Source: Lactobacillus helsingborgensis
GTDB taxonomy: Bacteria > Bacillota > Bacilli > Lactobacillales > Lactobacillaceae
Reading direction: 5' to 3'
Assembly (NCBI RefSeq): GCF_000970855.1
Contig: NZ_KQ034046.1
Location: forward strand, 117,567 to 181,566
Length of the DNA: 64,000 bases
Position numbers and translations under genes: made by a program. The notes under the pieces are model-generated. The model was not told where the DNA came from. It did not search any database and worked only from the letters and a program-made list of their open reading frames with translations. How positions within the stretch are numbered: the first letter of the stretch is position 1; the number at the start of each line of letters is the position of its first letter. Positions 41,399 to 50,529 of the stretch are shown in pieces.

Positions 41399-41690
41399 TG
41401 TGGAAAACTTTGTGGATTGTGCATAAAAGGCGGAAATCAACTTGGGATAAATTGTGGAAAAGCTGTGAATTGTGTGTAAATAATAGTGAAAAGTAATTAG
41501 CACAAACAGTTGTTCAAGGCTTAACAGTAGTATTTGAGGTCTAAAAGTTTGTGAAAAATAACTATGAAAAATCTGTTTGTGGGTAAAATGTTCTCGAATA
41601 AAGTAAAAAAGTTTGCTAACCACAATTTATTTGCTTACTAAAGGTAAAGACCACAAAATATAGATTTTGCTTATACACAATTGTGGAAAA
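41399..41690. other. Cluster of DnaA-box-like 9-mers
   Basis: Four sites fit TTWTNCACA or its complement exactly: TGTGGAAAA at 41399-41407, 41453-41461 and 41682-41690, and TTATACACA at 41671-41679. One-mismatch sites lie at 41471-41479 (TGTGTGTAA) and 41578-41586 (TGTGGGTAA), and a poorer one at 41411. The last two perfect boxes face each other two bases apart, 43 bp before rlmH. The region may bind DnaA for regulation or titration, or be part of the origin area. Confidence 0.55.
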
Positions 41691-41732
41691 ACCAAGTGGA
41701 AACTTTGGGAATTGGGGGATAAAATAGCAATT

Positions 41733-42212
41733 ATGAATATTAAGATTGTTTGTGTGGGTAAGTTAAAAGAAAAATATTTTAGGGCTGCGATTGCTGAGTA
41801 TCAAAAAAGACTGAGCAGGTTTGCCAAAGTCCAGATAATAGAAGTGCCAGATGAAAAAGCTCCTGAAAAATTTAGTGCGGCAGAACAGGAAAATGTTAAA
41901 GAAATAGAAGGACAGAGAATTCTCAGTAAAATTAAAGCTAAAGAATATGTTTTTGTGACGGCAATTAAAGGTAAAGAGAGAAGCAGTGAAGAACTTGCTG
42001 GAGAAATAAAAGATTTGGGCACTTACGGTCATTCAGATCTTACTTTCGTAATTGGTGGCAGCCTAGGTACCAGTGCTGCCGTTAATAAGCGGGCGGATGA
42101 TCTACTCAGTTTTGGCAGGTTGACTATGCCTCACCAGTTAATGCGGGTTGTGCTAATTGAACAAATTTATCGCAGCTTTATGATTAATAGTGGGAGCCCG
42201 TATCACAAGTAG
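41733..42212 (+). CDS. rlmH: 23S rRNA pseudouridine1915 N3-methyltransferase
   Basis: A 159-residue SPOUT methyltransferase (RlmH) that methylates pseudouridine 1915 of 23S rRNA in assembled ribosomes. Key segments are [11 protein letters not shown] at the start, the SAM-binding knot FVIGGSLG and the ending [15 protein letters not shown] 41733 gives the canonical N-terminus; longer frames upstream run through the DnaA-box region without a ribosome site. Confidence 0.97.
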   Translation: MNIKIVCVGKLKEKYFRAAIAEYQKRLSRFAKVQIIEVPDEKAPEKFSAAEQENVKEIEGQRILSKIKAKEYVFVTAIKGKERSSEELAGEIKDLGTYGHSDLTFVIGGSLGTSAAVNKRADDLLSFGRLTMPHQLMRVVLIEQIYRSFMINSGSPYHK

Positions 42213-42288
42213 ACCAAATTGTCTGAATGTTGTATTTTAAAGAGTAGATAGGATTGATTTTAAATTATATTTAGGATGGAATTTTAGT

Positions 42289-43269
42289 ATGAAAAAGATT
42301 GGAATCCGTGAAGTTGCCGAAGAAGCACAAGTTTCTACCGCTACGGTTTCACGAGTTTTAAATAATAGGGGCTATATTAGTAAAGAAACTCGTGATAAAG
42401 TCCAGGCAGCAATGAGAAAATTAGAGTATTATCCCAACGATTTAGCTCGTGCGCTTTATCAAAAAAGAACATATACAGTCGGTGTCATTTTTCCTTCAAA
42501 TGTTCATCCTTTTCAAGCTGAATTAATACAGGATATTGAATATTTGTTGTCTCAAAAGGGCTACAAAATGCTTCTTTGCAACAGTCTAAATAATCCCCAA
42601 AAAGAAATTGATTATTTGACAATGCTCCGCAAAAATCAAGTAGACGGCATTATTGTTGGCACGCATAATAAGTATGTGTCTGGTTATCAAAATTCTAAAT
42701 TGCCCATAGTTGCTATTGACCGTGACTTGGGTGAAAATACTACAACTGTTGCCTGTGATAATTATGCTGGTGGTAAAATGGCGGTGCAATTGTTAATTGA
42801 CCGTGGGTGTAAGCAAATACTTGATATTAGGGGTGATAGTTCAGTTAAGTTGCCAGCTAACGATCGCTCAATTGCCTATTTGAATTTGATGAAAAAAAAT
42901 AATTTACCTAAAAATGTTCTGGAAGTTCCATTTGTGTGGAGTGCTGCTAAAAAGAAAGAGACTATTGAAAATTATTTGCAGAAGCATCCCCAAATTGATG
43001 GCATTTTTGCAGGAGATGACTTATTAGCTTCATTAGCTATTTTTTATCTAGAGATGCATGATAAAAGAGTACCAGAAGATGTCAAAGTTATCGGTTTTGA
43101 TGGGGCAAAGCAAACTCTATTATATAACCCCAGATTAACAACAATCAGACAACCAATTGGTCAAATAGCACAAGTAGCAACAGAAAAATTAATAAATAAA
43201 ATTAACGGTAAAAAAGAAACAGATTGCCTTGACCTTCCTGTAAGCCTTTATATAGGGCGCACAGTGTAA
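42289..43269 (+). CDS. LacI-family repressor of the fructan/sucrose operon
   Basis: A 326-residue LacI/GalR repressor. The helix-turn-helix (IREVAEEAQVSTATVSRVLNNRGYIS pattern, residues 4-29) and hinge are followed by a periplasmic-binding-type sugar domain. It lies directly upstream of a GH32-PTS-GH32 operon with two palindromic operators over that promoter, so it should be its repressor; the ligand is likely a fructose-containing sugar or its phosphate. A terminator separates it from the operon. Confidence 0.9.
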   Translation: MKKIGIREVAEEAQVSTATVSRVLNNRGYISKETRDKVQAAMRKLEYYPNDLARALYQKRTYTVGVIFPSNVHPFQAELIQDIEYLLSQKGYKMLLCNSLNNPQKEIDYLTMLRKNQVDGIIVGTHNKYVSGYQNSKLPIVAIDRDLGENTTTVACDNYAGGKMAVQLLIDRGCKQILDIRGDSSVKLPANDRSIAYLNLMKKNNLPKNVLEVPFVWSAAKKKETIENYLQKHPQIDGIFAGDDLLASLAIFYLEMHDKRVPEDVKVIGFDGAKQTLLYNPRLTTIRQPIGQIAQVATEKLINKINGKKETDCLDLPVSLYIGRTV

Positions 43270-43274
43270 TAATT

Positions 43275-43300
43275 ACCAGTTTTTTTAACTGGCTTTTTTT
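43275..43300 (+). terminator. Terminator after the lacI-type gene
   Basis: CCAGTT (43276-43281) pairs with AACTGG (43287-43292), followed by C and seven T. Confidence 0.8.
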
Positions 43301-43311
43301 AATTTTATATA

Positions 43312-43342
43312 TGTAACCGGTTGACATATGTAACGGGTTGCA
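43312..43342. promoter_or_regulatory. Tandem LacI-type operators
   Basis: TGTAACCGGTTGACA (43312-43326) and TGTAACGGGTTGCA (43329-43342) are two near-palindromes with the same TGTAAC half, 17 bp apart. The first overlaps the -35 box and the second fills the spacer, so binding would block the promoter. Confidence 0.75.
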
Positions 43343-43349
43343 GTATATT
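43321..43349 (+). promoter_or_regulatory. Promoter of the GH32-PTS operon
   Basis: TTGACA (43321-43326), 17-bp spacer, TATATT (43344-43349), 36 bp before the first gene. Confidence 0.75.
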
Positions 43350-43384
43350 CAATAGTGAATGTAAGTGCTAACAAGGAGGAAACG

Positions 43385-44797
43385 ATGGATTTAAAGCCGA
43401 CTAATAATCAACAAATTTACTATCAACCTAAAGATGTTTGGGTAGGAGATATTATGCCTTACGCTCAGGATAGTAAGTTTTATATTTACCATCAACGAGA
43501 TAAACGGATTCATGGTCCAATTACTGATCCGTTTGGATGGTCGCTTGCAACCACCACAGACTTTGTACACTACGATGATTATGGAGAGGTACTAAAGCGG
43601 GGCAGCGATCAAGACTGGGATCAATTTGTTTATGCTGGGTCTGTTTTTGAAGCTAATGGTAAAATTCATGCTTTTTACACAGGTTTTAATAAAGAATTTT
43701 TAAAAGAAGGAAAGACTTCGCAAATACTATTGCATGCCACAAGTAATGACTTTATTCACTGGACGAAGTCAAAAAATGCTTTAAAGCTTGAACCACAACC
43801 CAGCTATGATAACCGTAATTGGCGTGATCCATCGGTCATTTGGGATGATACCAAAAAGGAATACCTGCTGATTTTAGGAGCGCGTAAAGGTCAAGATAAG
43901 CATAAGTTAACTGGAAGACTTGTAAAATACACTTCAAAAGATCTAGAGAACTGGCAATTTGAGGGTGACTTCTGGGCCCCAAATTTATATACCATGTTTG
44001 AAATGCCTCAACTTTTTAAAATGGGTGATTGGTGGTATCTGGTTTATTCAGAATATAGCGTCAAAAACAAGGTTTTTTATAGGATGAGTAAAAGTTTAAA
44101 TGGCCCTTGGGTTAAGCCTAAAGATGAAGCTTTTGATGGTCGAGCTTACTATGCTGCCAGAACAGCATTTGACGGTAAGCGCCGAGTACTCTTTGGCTGG
44201 GTTCCCACTAAGGTTGGTCTGAATGATATGAACAATTATGAATGGGGCGGTACTTTTGTGCCACAAGAAATTTACCAACGTGCGGATAATACGTTGGGTG
44301 TTCGTCCTGTTGCAGAAATTTGTGCAGCCTTTGCAAATAAAAGAGAGATTCCGCCGCAGGAATTGCAAACTACAGACACTCTTGAAGAAAAAGAACTTAT
44401 TAAGGATACGGGGGAACACTTCTATTTCCATACTAAAATCAGTTTTAGCAAATCTGTTAGTGATTTTTCTATTCGACTTTACCGAAATCCTGCAACAGAT
44501 GAATCTTATGAGTTTAGATTTAATTTAGATGAGAGCTGTTTAACTTTGGATAAAAATCCTTGTTACAGGTGGTACCAAATGATGAGCAAGGGACTTAACA
44601 GACCAATCGATTTAAAGGCTGGTAAAGAATATGATCTAAAAGTAATTGTGGATGATAATATCCTAACGATTTATTTAGATGGTACTGCGTTAAATGCCCG
44701 CGTTTACCACAAATTTGGTCATACTTTAAGTGTGACTGTGACTAACGGAACGCTTCAACTTGATCAAATTGAGTTTTCAAATGATTATCGTAAATGA
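43385..44797 (+). CDS. Divergent GH32 family beta-fructosidase
   Basis: A 470-residue GH32-type protein: five-bladed propeller (about 15-300) and a C-terminal beta-sandwich (320-470). Instead of the classic WMNDPNG it has VGDIMPYAQD, so the nucleophile is probably D22. The transition-state motif is R147-D-P (NWRDPSVIWDD). The acid/base is probably E206 in EMPQLF, in place of ECP. It may hydrolyse a fructan, a fructo-oligosaccharide or a phosphorylated form. ATG 43385 follows AAGGAGG. No signal peptide, so the substrate is imported. It is first in an operon with a sucrose-type PTS and a second, canonical GH32. Confidence 0.8.
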   Translation: MDLKPTNNQQIYYQPKDVWVGDIMPYAQDSKFYIYHQRDKRIHGPITDPFGWSLATTTDFVHYDDYGEVLKRGSDQDWDQFVYAGSVFEANGKIHAFYTGFNKEFLKEGKTSQILLHATSNDFIHWTKSKNALKLEPQPSYDNRNWRDPSVIWDDTKKEYLLILGARKGQDKHKLTGRLVKYTSKDLENWQFEGDFWAPNLYTMFEMPQLFKMGDWWYLVYSEYSVKNKVFYRMSKSLNGPWVKPKDEAFDGRAYYAARTAFDGKRRVLFGWVPTKVGLNDMNNYEWGGTFVPQEIYQRADNTLGVRPVAEICAAFANKREIPPQELQTTDTLEEKELIKDTGEHFYFHTKISFSKSVSDFSIRLYRNPATDESYEFRFNLDESCLTLDKNPCYRWYQMMSKGLNRPIDLKAGKEYDLKVIVDDNILTIYLDGTALNARVYHKFGHTLSVTVTNGTLQLDQIEFSNDYRK

Positions 44798-44816
44798 TAA
44801 AAAGGGATAAAAACAA

Positions 44817-46724
44817 ATGGCAGATTATAATAAAATTGCGCAAGAAGTCTTAGAAAATGTTGGTGGTGCAGATAATGTTGTTAGTGCCACTCATTGTGTT
44901 ACCAGATTAAGGCTAGTCTTAAAAGATGCTAATAAGGCCGACCAAGATGCACTTAATAACATTGAGGGCACTAAAGGAGTAATTTACAACAGCGGTCAAC
45001 TGCAAATAGTATTTGGTCCAGGAGCAGTAGAACAAGCTTATGATGCTTTTGTTAAAATCTCTGGGACTAAAGAAGTATCAGTTGATCAAATTAAAGATGA
45101 AGGTATCAAAAACAAAAATAAATTTCAGCAAGCCTTTAAAGTTTTTGGTGACATCTTTATTCCTATAATTCCGGCTTTTATTGGTGCTGCTATGATCTTA
45201 GGCTTAAGGTCATTGCTTGCTACTCCGGGCATGTTTGGTATGACCAAGTCACTGGCCCAACAGAGTGTGTATGTGGGCGATTTTTGTAAATTTTTAAATG
45301 TTATCGCCACTACATTTAAAATCTTGCCCGTATTAGTAATGTATTCAGCCACTAAGCGCTTTGGTGGTAATCCAATTTTGGGGATACTAGTCGGCTTTGT
45401 CATGATTTCACCTGATTTGGCTGATAGAAATGCTTTTGTCTTGGGACAAGTTCATCCAGCGTACTGGAATTTGTTTGGTCTAAAAATAGCTGCTGTGGGT
45501 TTCCAAGGTGGTGTCTTTGCGGCGATTTTAACTGCGTGGTTTCAGGCCAAGGTTGAAAAGATAGCTACTAAATATATACCTCAAGTTGTCTCGTATATAC
45601 TCGTGCCTGCTGTTACTTTGCTGGCGGCCAATTTATCCCTATTTCTCATTTTTGGACCTCTTGGTCTCTGGATTGGGAATATTTTAGGCGGCATTATTAA
45701 TTTCCTTTATATGAAGATGAGTGCTTTTGGTGCCTTTGTCTTTGCTGCAGGATTGCAACCTTTAGTGGTAACAGGAACGCATCAAGCTATCCAGGGAATT
45801 GAAGCTAATTTAATTGTACAGACAGGATTTGATTATATTCAACCTATTTGGTCAGTTTCCATTATTGCCCAAGGCGGTGGCTGTATTGGGATGTACTTGA
45901 TTTTAAAGCAAAAATCCAAAGATCGTGATATTGCTATTTCAAGTTTTATTCCTACGTTAGTCGGAATTACTGAGCCCGCTATCTTTGCTGTTAATCTTAA
46001 ATACAGTATTGTGCCTTTCGTATGTTCGTTTCTGGGAGCCGGATTTGGCGGAGTTTACATGAAGCTGTTAAATGTTAAAGGTTTAGCGCAGGGTCTTACT
46101 GTACTTCCGGGTTTAACGGTTGCCAGACCGATAGGACCGTATGTTATTGGTAACCTAATTGCATTTGTTTTGCCAATTATTTTTATTCTTGTTTGGAATA
46201 AATTCAGGCCGATATTGCCGGAAAACAAAAGAAGAGTGGACCACAAAGAAAGCAAAATACTAGTTGCTACTGATGATAATTCAGTCTTAGCGCCAGTTGA
46301 TGGTGAATATTTACCTCTTGAAAAAGTTAATGATGAAACTTTTTCCAAAAAATTAGTTGGGGACGGTTTCGCTATCCAACCAACTACCGGTGATATTTTT
46401 GCACCCGTTAATGGTAAAGTGATATCTGTTTTCCCGACCAAGCATGCAATTACCTTAAAGAGTGAAAATGGCGTACAAATATTACTGCATATGGGAATTG
46501 ATACTGTTGATTTAGGTGGCAAAGGTTTTACAATTTTAGTAAAAGATGGTCAAGAAATTGCAGCAGGCGATCCACTGGCTAAGATGGATTTAAAAGCTAT
46601 TCAAGCAGCTGGTAAGCAAACAACAGTCATGGTATTATTCCCTGAATATAAAAATGGTTTTACCACAAAGAACAAGGATATAGAAGTAAATCACGGCAAT
46701 TTAATTTTGCAATTAAACAAGTAA
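44817..46724 (+). CDS. PTS EIIBCA, sucrose/beta-glucoside family
   Basis: A 635-residue fused permease for uptake and phosphorylation. EIIB (1-85) has the phospho-cysteine C27 in THCVTRLRL; EIIC (about 105-460) has the conserved GITEPAIF near residue 384; EIIA (480-635) has the phospho-His H558 in LLHMGIDTV. Domain order and the two GH32 neighbours favour sucrose or a related fructoside. It lies 19 bp behind the divergent GH32 gene and 41 bp before scrB. Confidence 0.92.
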   Translation: MADYNKIAQEVLENVGGADNVVSATHCVTRLRLVLKDANKADQDALNNIEGTKGVIYNSGQLQIVFGPGAVEQAYDAFVKISGTKEVSVDQIKDEGIKNKNKFQQAFKVFGDIFIPIIPAFIGAAMILGLRSLLATPGMFGMTKSLAQQSVYVGDFCKFLNVIATTFKILPVLVMYSATKRFGGNPILGILVGFVMISPDLADRNAFVLGQVHPAYWNLFGLKIAAVGFQGGVFAAILTAWFQAKVEKIATKYIPQVVSYILVPAVTLLAANLSLFLIFGPLGLWIGNILGGIINFLYMKMSAFGAFVFAAGLQPLVVTGTHQAIQGIEANLIVQTGFDYIQPIWSVSIIAQGGGCIGMYLILKQKSKDRDIAISSFIPTLVGITEPAIFAVNLKYSIVPFVCSFLGAGFGGVYMKLLNVKGLAQGLTVLPGLTVARPIGPYVIGNLIAFVLPIIFILVWNKFRPILPENKRRVDHKESKILVATDDNSVLAPVDGEYLPLEKVNDETFSKKLVGDGFAIQPTTGDIFAPVNGKVISVFPTKHAITLKSENGVQILLHMGIDTVDLGGKGFTILVKDGQEIAAGDPLAKMDLKAIQAAGKQTTVMVLFPEYKNGFTTKNKDIEVNHGNLILQLNK

Positions 46725-46765
46725 GCGAACTGAAATTTATAAAAATAAATAAGGAAGAAACAAAA

Positions 46766-48181
46766 ATGCAGGTTCCAGCAAAAATTACTAACGAGCGATA
46801 TCGCCTTAATTATCATGTCTCAACGCCTTCCGGATGGATGAATGATCCTAATGGCTGTTCGTATTATCAAGGCTACTACCATATTTTTTACCAGTATTAT
46901 CCTTATTCAGCTGAAAGAGGTCCAATGCATTGGGGGCACTATCGTAGTCAAGACCTAATTCACTGGGAAGAACTGCCAATTGCACTGACACCAGACAGCC
47001 CTGAAGATGACAATGGCTGTTATTCTGGTAGTGCGATTAAAAAAGATGGCCGTTTATATCTGATCTATACTGGCAATCATTATTATGATGTGAATGATCA
47101 CAGTCGTTTTTGCCAAACGCAAAATGTTGCATATAGTGATGATGGTGTTCATTTTACAAAATACAGTGGTAATCCAGTGATTGCTGTACCACCGGCTGAT
47201 AACTCACAGCACTTTCGTGATCCAAAAGTATGGCAACATGGAGATTCATATTATATTATTGTTGGCAGTCAAGATAAAACAGGATTAGGTCGAGCAATTA
47301 CTTATAAGTCAACTGATCTATTGCACTGGGAATATTTAGGACCAATTGCAGTTTCTCAGGGAACTGATAATGAAGGATATACGTGGGAGTGTCCAGATCT
47401 TTTTTCACTAAATGGGCAAGATGTTCTGTTATGTTCACCTCAGGGGATTGCAGCAAAAGGTAAAAAATATCTTAATCTTTACCAAACGGGATATTTCATC
47501 GGCAAGATGGATTATCACAAAAACCAGTTTGAACACAGAGCGTTTCAAGAACTTGATCATGGTCATGACTTTTACGCAGCGCAAACCATGTTAACACCTG
47601 ATAACCGGCGCATTCTTTTTGGCTGGCTTGATATGTGGCACGCTGATTTTCCTGAACAGGCCGATGGCTGGTGTGGTGCTTTAACCATACCTAGAGAATT
47701 AACTTTAAAGAACAATCAGCTGTATATGAAACCCATTAAAGAACTGAAACAGCTGCGGCAAGAAAAAGTAATTGATGAAAAGTTGATGACTTCATTAAAG
47801 CAGATTAATGTTTCTGATCCGCAGCATCTGGAATTGCTTTTGACAGCTGAAACTGAAGATTGGTCTGGTAGTGAGATTAATTTTATACTCAAAAATAAGC
47901 AGGAAGATTTAGTAACACTCACTTGGAACAAAGGGAATAACGAAGTGGTTTTAACTCGAGCTGATAAACCCGCAGATGATTCTCGACGCTATGGTAGATT
48001 AAGACCAAAGTCCAATCTGAAAATCCGGGTATTTATTGATACCAGTTCAATTGAATTTTTCATAAATGACGGTGAACTGGTATTTTCAGAACGATATTAT
48101 GCTTCCGAAACACCTCAGATTTTTGTCAATGCAGACCAGCCAGTCAAAGTGAATATTATAGGCTATACTTTAGCAAAATAA
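46766..48181 (+). CDS. scrB: Sucrose-6-phosphate hydrolase (GH32)
   Basis: A 471-residue cytosolic GH32 enzyme. The nucleophile is D27 in WMNDPNG, the transition-state Asp is in HFRDPKVW, and the acid/base Glu in WECPDLF. It cleaves sucrose 6-phosphate, or a phosphorylated fructo-oligosaccharide, to glucose 6-phosphate and fructose. It is last in the LacI-controlled operon behind AAGGAAGAAAC and ends with a strong terminator. Confidence 0.93.
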   Translation: MQVPAKITNERYRLNYHVSTPSGWMNDPNGCSYYQGYYHIFYQYYPYSAERGPMHWGHYRSQDLIHWEELPIALTPDSPEDDNGCYSGSAIKKDGRLYLIYTGNHYYDVNDHSRFCQTQNVAYSDDGVHFTKYSGNPVIAVPPADNSQHFRDPKVWQHGDSYYIIVGSQDKTGLGRAITYKSTDLLHWEYLGPIAVSQGTDNEGYTWECPDLFSLNGQDVLLCSPQGIAAKGKKYLNLYQTGYFIGKMDYHKNQFEHRAFQELDHGHDFYAAQTMLTPDNRRILFGWLDMWHADFPEQADGWCGALTIPRELTLKNNQLYMKPIKELKQLRQEKVIDEKLMTSLKQINVSDPQHLELLLTAETEDWSGSEINFILKNKQEDLVTLTWNKGNNEVVLTRADKPADDSRRYGRLRPKSNLKIRVFIDTSSIEFFINDGELVFSERYYASETPQIFVNADQPVKVNIIGYTLAK

Positions 48182-48193
48182 ATTAGGTCAAAG

Positions 48194-48224
48194 AAAAAGT
48201 GGACATGAACGTCCACTTTTTTTA
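48194..48224. terminator. Bidirectional terminator scrB / ecfT
   Basis: AAAAGTGGAC (48195-48204) pairs with GTCCACTTTT (48211-48220), with A and T runs on both sides. Confidence 0.85.
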
Positions 48225-48890
48225 TTTTAATGTGAATAAAGCCAAGTTTACTAAAAGAAGGATAATGATGGCTGTTAACCAGTCACTTTTTTTAATAGGA
48301 ATGGGCACAATGACAGAGCGTTTAGCATTTTCCTGGTAGCCATGAGATGCCATTCCTTGTGCCAGATTTTCGGCTGAATTAAGGGCCACTAAGATCGCTT
48401 TAAAATAGAGAACGGGTGACCAAAAGCTCAGGTAAACGCCGCGCATCATGCCGGCAGTCCGAATTTGTTTAACGGCTGTTTTCATTCGCGGCACAATATT
48501 GAGAGCAGCTAAAACGCCATAAGCAAACTTACTCGGTAAATGAAAGTTTTGTTCAAAAGAGCGAGCTAAGTCTGTGGCAGTGGTTCCAATTGAGACACAG
48601 TAAATCGTCAGCGTATAGACATAAACACGGCTGGATAAACTCAGTGCATTTTGCAAGTTAGGTTGCGGTGCAAACCAATATAAAGTAGCAAAAACCGTAA
48701 ATGCAGCAATTAGGGGCATTAAGAGCGTTAGCAGCAAATTCTTTAATTTAATATGTTTGTAAATTAGATAAATTAATGCAAAACCGATGATTAACAAATT
48801 GGTGCATAAACTGGACTTAAGAGATATTTCTAATGAAATAATTAGTGCCAGAAAAAATTTGAAACTAGGATTCATTGTTGATAGCCTCAC
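48222..48890 (-). CDS. ECF transporter T component (YkoC/CbiQ-like)
   Basis: A 222-residue membrane protein with four to six hydrophobic segments. It has the EcfT coupling motif with AAxxxxR-like short helices (AGMMRGVYLSF around 150), which link S component and ATPases. Its ATG overlaps the stop of the ATPase gene by 4 bp. With the TPP riboswitch upstream, the transporter imports thiamine or its pyrimidine precursor. No S component is adjacent. Confidence 0.85.
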   Translation of the reverse strand: MRLSTMNPSFKFFLALIISLEISLKSSLCTNLLIIGFALIYLIYKHIKLKNLLLTLLMPLIAAFTVFATLYWFAPQPNLQNALSLSSRVYVYTLTIYCVSIGTTATDLARSFEQNFHLPSKFAYGVLAALNIVPRMKTAVKQIRTAGMMRGVYLSFWSPVLYFKAILVALNSAENLAQGMASHGYQENAKRSVIVPIPIKKSDWLTAIIILLLVNLALFTLK

Positions 48891-50245
48891 TTATTTGTAT
48901 AGCTTAAATGCTGTTCTTGAAAAACAAGATGATAGTCGCACCAATCAGCCAAATTAGTTAATTCGTGACTAATGATTAATAACGTTTGGTTACGGGCCTT
49001 TTGGCTTTTTCTTAGTAACGTCATTACTTTACCCGCAGAAACCGCATCCAGCCCGCTAAGGGGCTCGTCAATCAGTAATACATCTTGATCAGAGATCAGC
49101 ATCAGTAAAATTTGCAGTTTCTTTTGTTGACCACCGGATAATGAGTAAACAACATGATCAAGCAAAGAATCAAGTTCAAGATAGGATAGTGTTTCATTTA
49201 TTTTTTCATCCGTAAAGAAAGAATTAGTCCGGTGCTTTTTGCTCAGGTTAATTTCATCTGCCACTGAAACGTTGATGAACTGATCACTTGCACTTTGAAA
49301 AATTTGCCCGACTTTAAGCAGGTACTTGCGGGTCGCTAATTTGTTGATTTCCTGATTGTGGTAAGTGATACTGCCAGAATACGGCAACATTTTAGTTAAT
49401 GCGTTAAAAAGCGAAGTTTTGCCCACACCGTTTGCTCCTGTTATCAGGGTAGTTTTACCAGCAACAATTTTTAAATTCTCTTGCTTGAGAAGCAAACGAT
49501 TTTGATAAATCCGGGTATTTTGCAGCGTAAAACAATTTTGCTCGTTTTGTTCTGGCAGAGCAAAAGAATAAGAGGCAGCCATCATACTTTTCTGTAACAG
49601 CTGTTCTTTTTCTTCTGGTGCAAGTTGCACTATTTTTTTACCCTGAAATTGAAACAGGTTATCACAAATGCCCTCATAACCAGATAATACGTGGTCACTC
49701 ACAATGATTGTTTTGCCCTGATCGCGCAAATGGGCTAGTTTAGCAATCAAAAACTTGCGGGCTGCAGGATCGCAACTGGCAAACGGCTCATCGAGTAAAA
49801 AAAGGTCAACATTCATTGCAATTAAAACGGCTAAAGCTACCCGCTGCTGTTCGCCGCCAGACATGGTATTAATTTTTTGATCAAGCAAATAATCAATTTG
49901 GGCAAACTGAACGGCTTCATTTAGACGCTTCTCATACTGCGCTTTAGTTAGGCATAAGTTTTCAAGTGCAAAAATGATTTCCTCACGTGGCGTTGCCATC
50001 GTGAACTGCTCACCGGCACTTTGAAACATCATTGCGGATTTTAACCCGGCTAAAGTCACAGTGCCGCTTAAGTGACCGGCAAATTTAGGATACAAGTCTG
50101 CTAAAATTTTTAATAATGTAGACTTACCGCAGCCGGTAGGGCCAACTAATAATGAAAATTCTCCCGTAGGAATCTTTAAATTAATATCAGTTAATATTTG
50201 ATTTTCTTTATCGTATGAAAAAGTGAGGTTATTTAATTTAATCAA
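48887..50245 (-). CDS. ECF transporter double ATPase (YkoD-like)
   Basis: A 452-residue protein with two fused ABC ATPase domains. First: Walker A GPTGCGKST, signature MSGGEQQR, Walker B LFLLDEP. Second: GANGVGKTS, LSGGQQKK, VLLIDEP. The start is TTG 50245 (giving MIKLNNLTFSY as TTG-initiated) behind a weak GGTAA, or TTG 50257; longer readings run into the riboswitch terminator. In Bacillus YkoD works with YkoC and the S component YkoE in hydroxymethylpyrimidine/thiamine uptake. It is coupled to ecfT. Confidence 0.88.
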   Translation of the reverse strand: MIKLNNLTFSYDKENQILTDINLKIPTGEFSLLVGPTGCGKSTLLKILADLYPKFAGHLSGTVTLAGLKSAMMFQSAGEQFTMATPREEIIFALENLCLTKAQYEKRLNEAVQFAQIDYLLDQKINTMSGGEQQRVALAVLIAMNVDLFLLDEPFASCDPAARKFLIAKLAHLRDQGKTIIVSDHVLSGYEGICDNLFQFQGKKIVQLAPEEKEQLLQKSMMAASYSFALPEQNEQNCFTLQNTRIYQNRLLLKQENLKIVAGKTTLITGANGVGKTSLFNALTKMLPYSGSITYHNQEINKLATRKYLLKVGQIFQSASDQFINVSVADEINLSKKHRTNSFFTDEKINETLSYLELDSLLDHVVYSLSGGQQKKLQILLMLISDQDVLLIDEPLSGLDAVSAGKVMTLLRKSQKARNQTLLIISHELTNLADWCDYHLVFQEQHLSYTNK

Positions 50246-50260
50246 TTTAGTTACCAAAAA

Positions 50261-50372
50261 AATCGTCAGGAGAATACCTGACGACGTAAAATCTTTCGTT
50301 TTCCCTTCGCTGGCATTATCCATAGCAGGTTCAACGGGTATATTCTCAGCCTATACGGCACCCCGATATTAT
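50261..50372 (-). promoter_or_regulatory. TPP riboswitch with terminator platform
   Basis: Read on the minus strand, the THI element motifs are in order: GGGGTGCC, GGCTGAGA, ACCCGTTGAACCTG, TGGATAATGCCAGCG and AAGGGA (about 50372 to 50294). They are followed by the terminator CGTCAGG...CCTGACG and T7 (50287 to about 50257), which would stop transcription when thiamine pyrophosphate is bound. It controls the ECF ATPase and T genes. Confidence 0.95.
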
Positions 50373-50529
50373 TTTCATTATACCTAAAAGAATTTTTATT
50401 GTCTAGACTGATTAGTCTTGCTTTTAACGGTCTGTAATAATTGTGAAATAACAAAAATCTATTAGCAAGCTGCCAATTTGCTATATAATAAATTTATGAA
50501 AATAAAAAATAAAACAAGAAGGTGACGTA

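Larger units (their letters stand above)
41241..41732. other. Intergenic region htrA-rlmH with DnaA-box cluster
   Basis: 492 bp with the htrA terminator followed by AT-rich DNA rich in TGTGGAAAA-type elements. No gene reading is convincing: the open frames on both strands have no ribosome site. The DnaA-like boxes are listed separately. Confidence 0.65.

Noticed and set aside
41667-41732. Extended RlmH N-terminus
   Set aside because: It would add residues encoded by DnaA-box DNA that are foreign to the family; ATG 41733 gives the canonical start.
50266-50454. 62-residue minus-strand frame upstream of the ECF ATPase
   Set aside because: It coincides with the TPP riboswitch, which explains the sequence.
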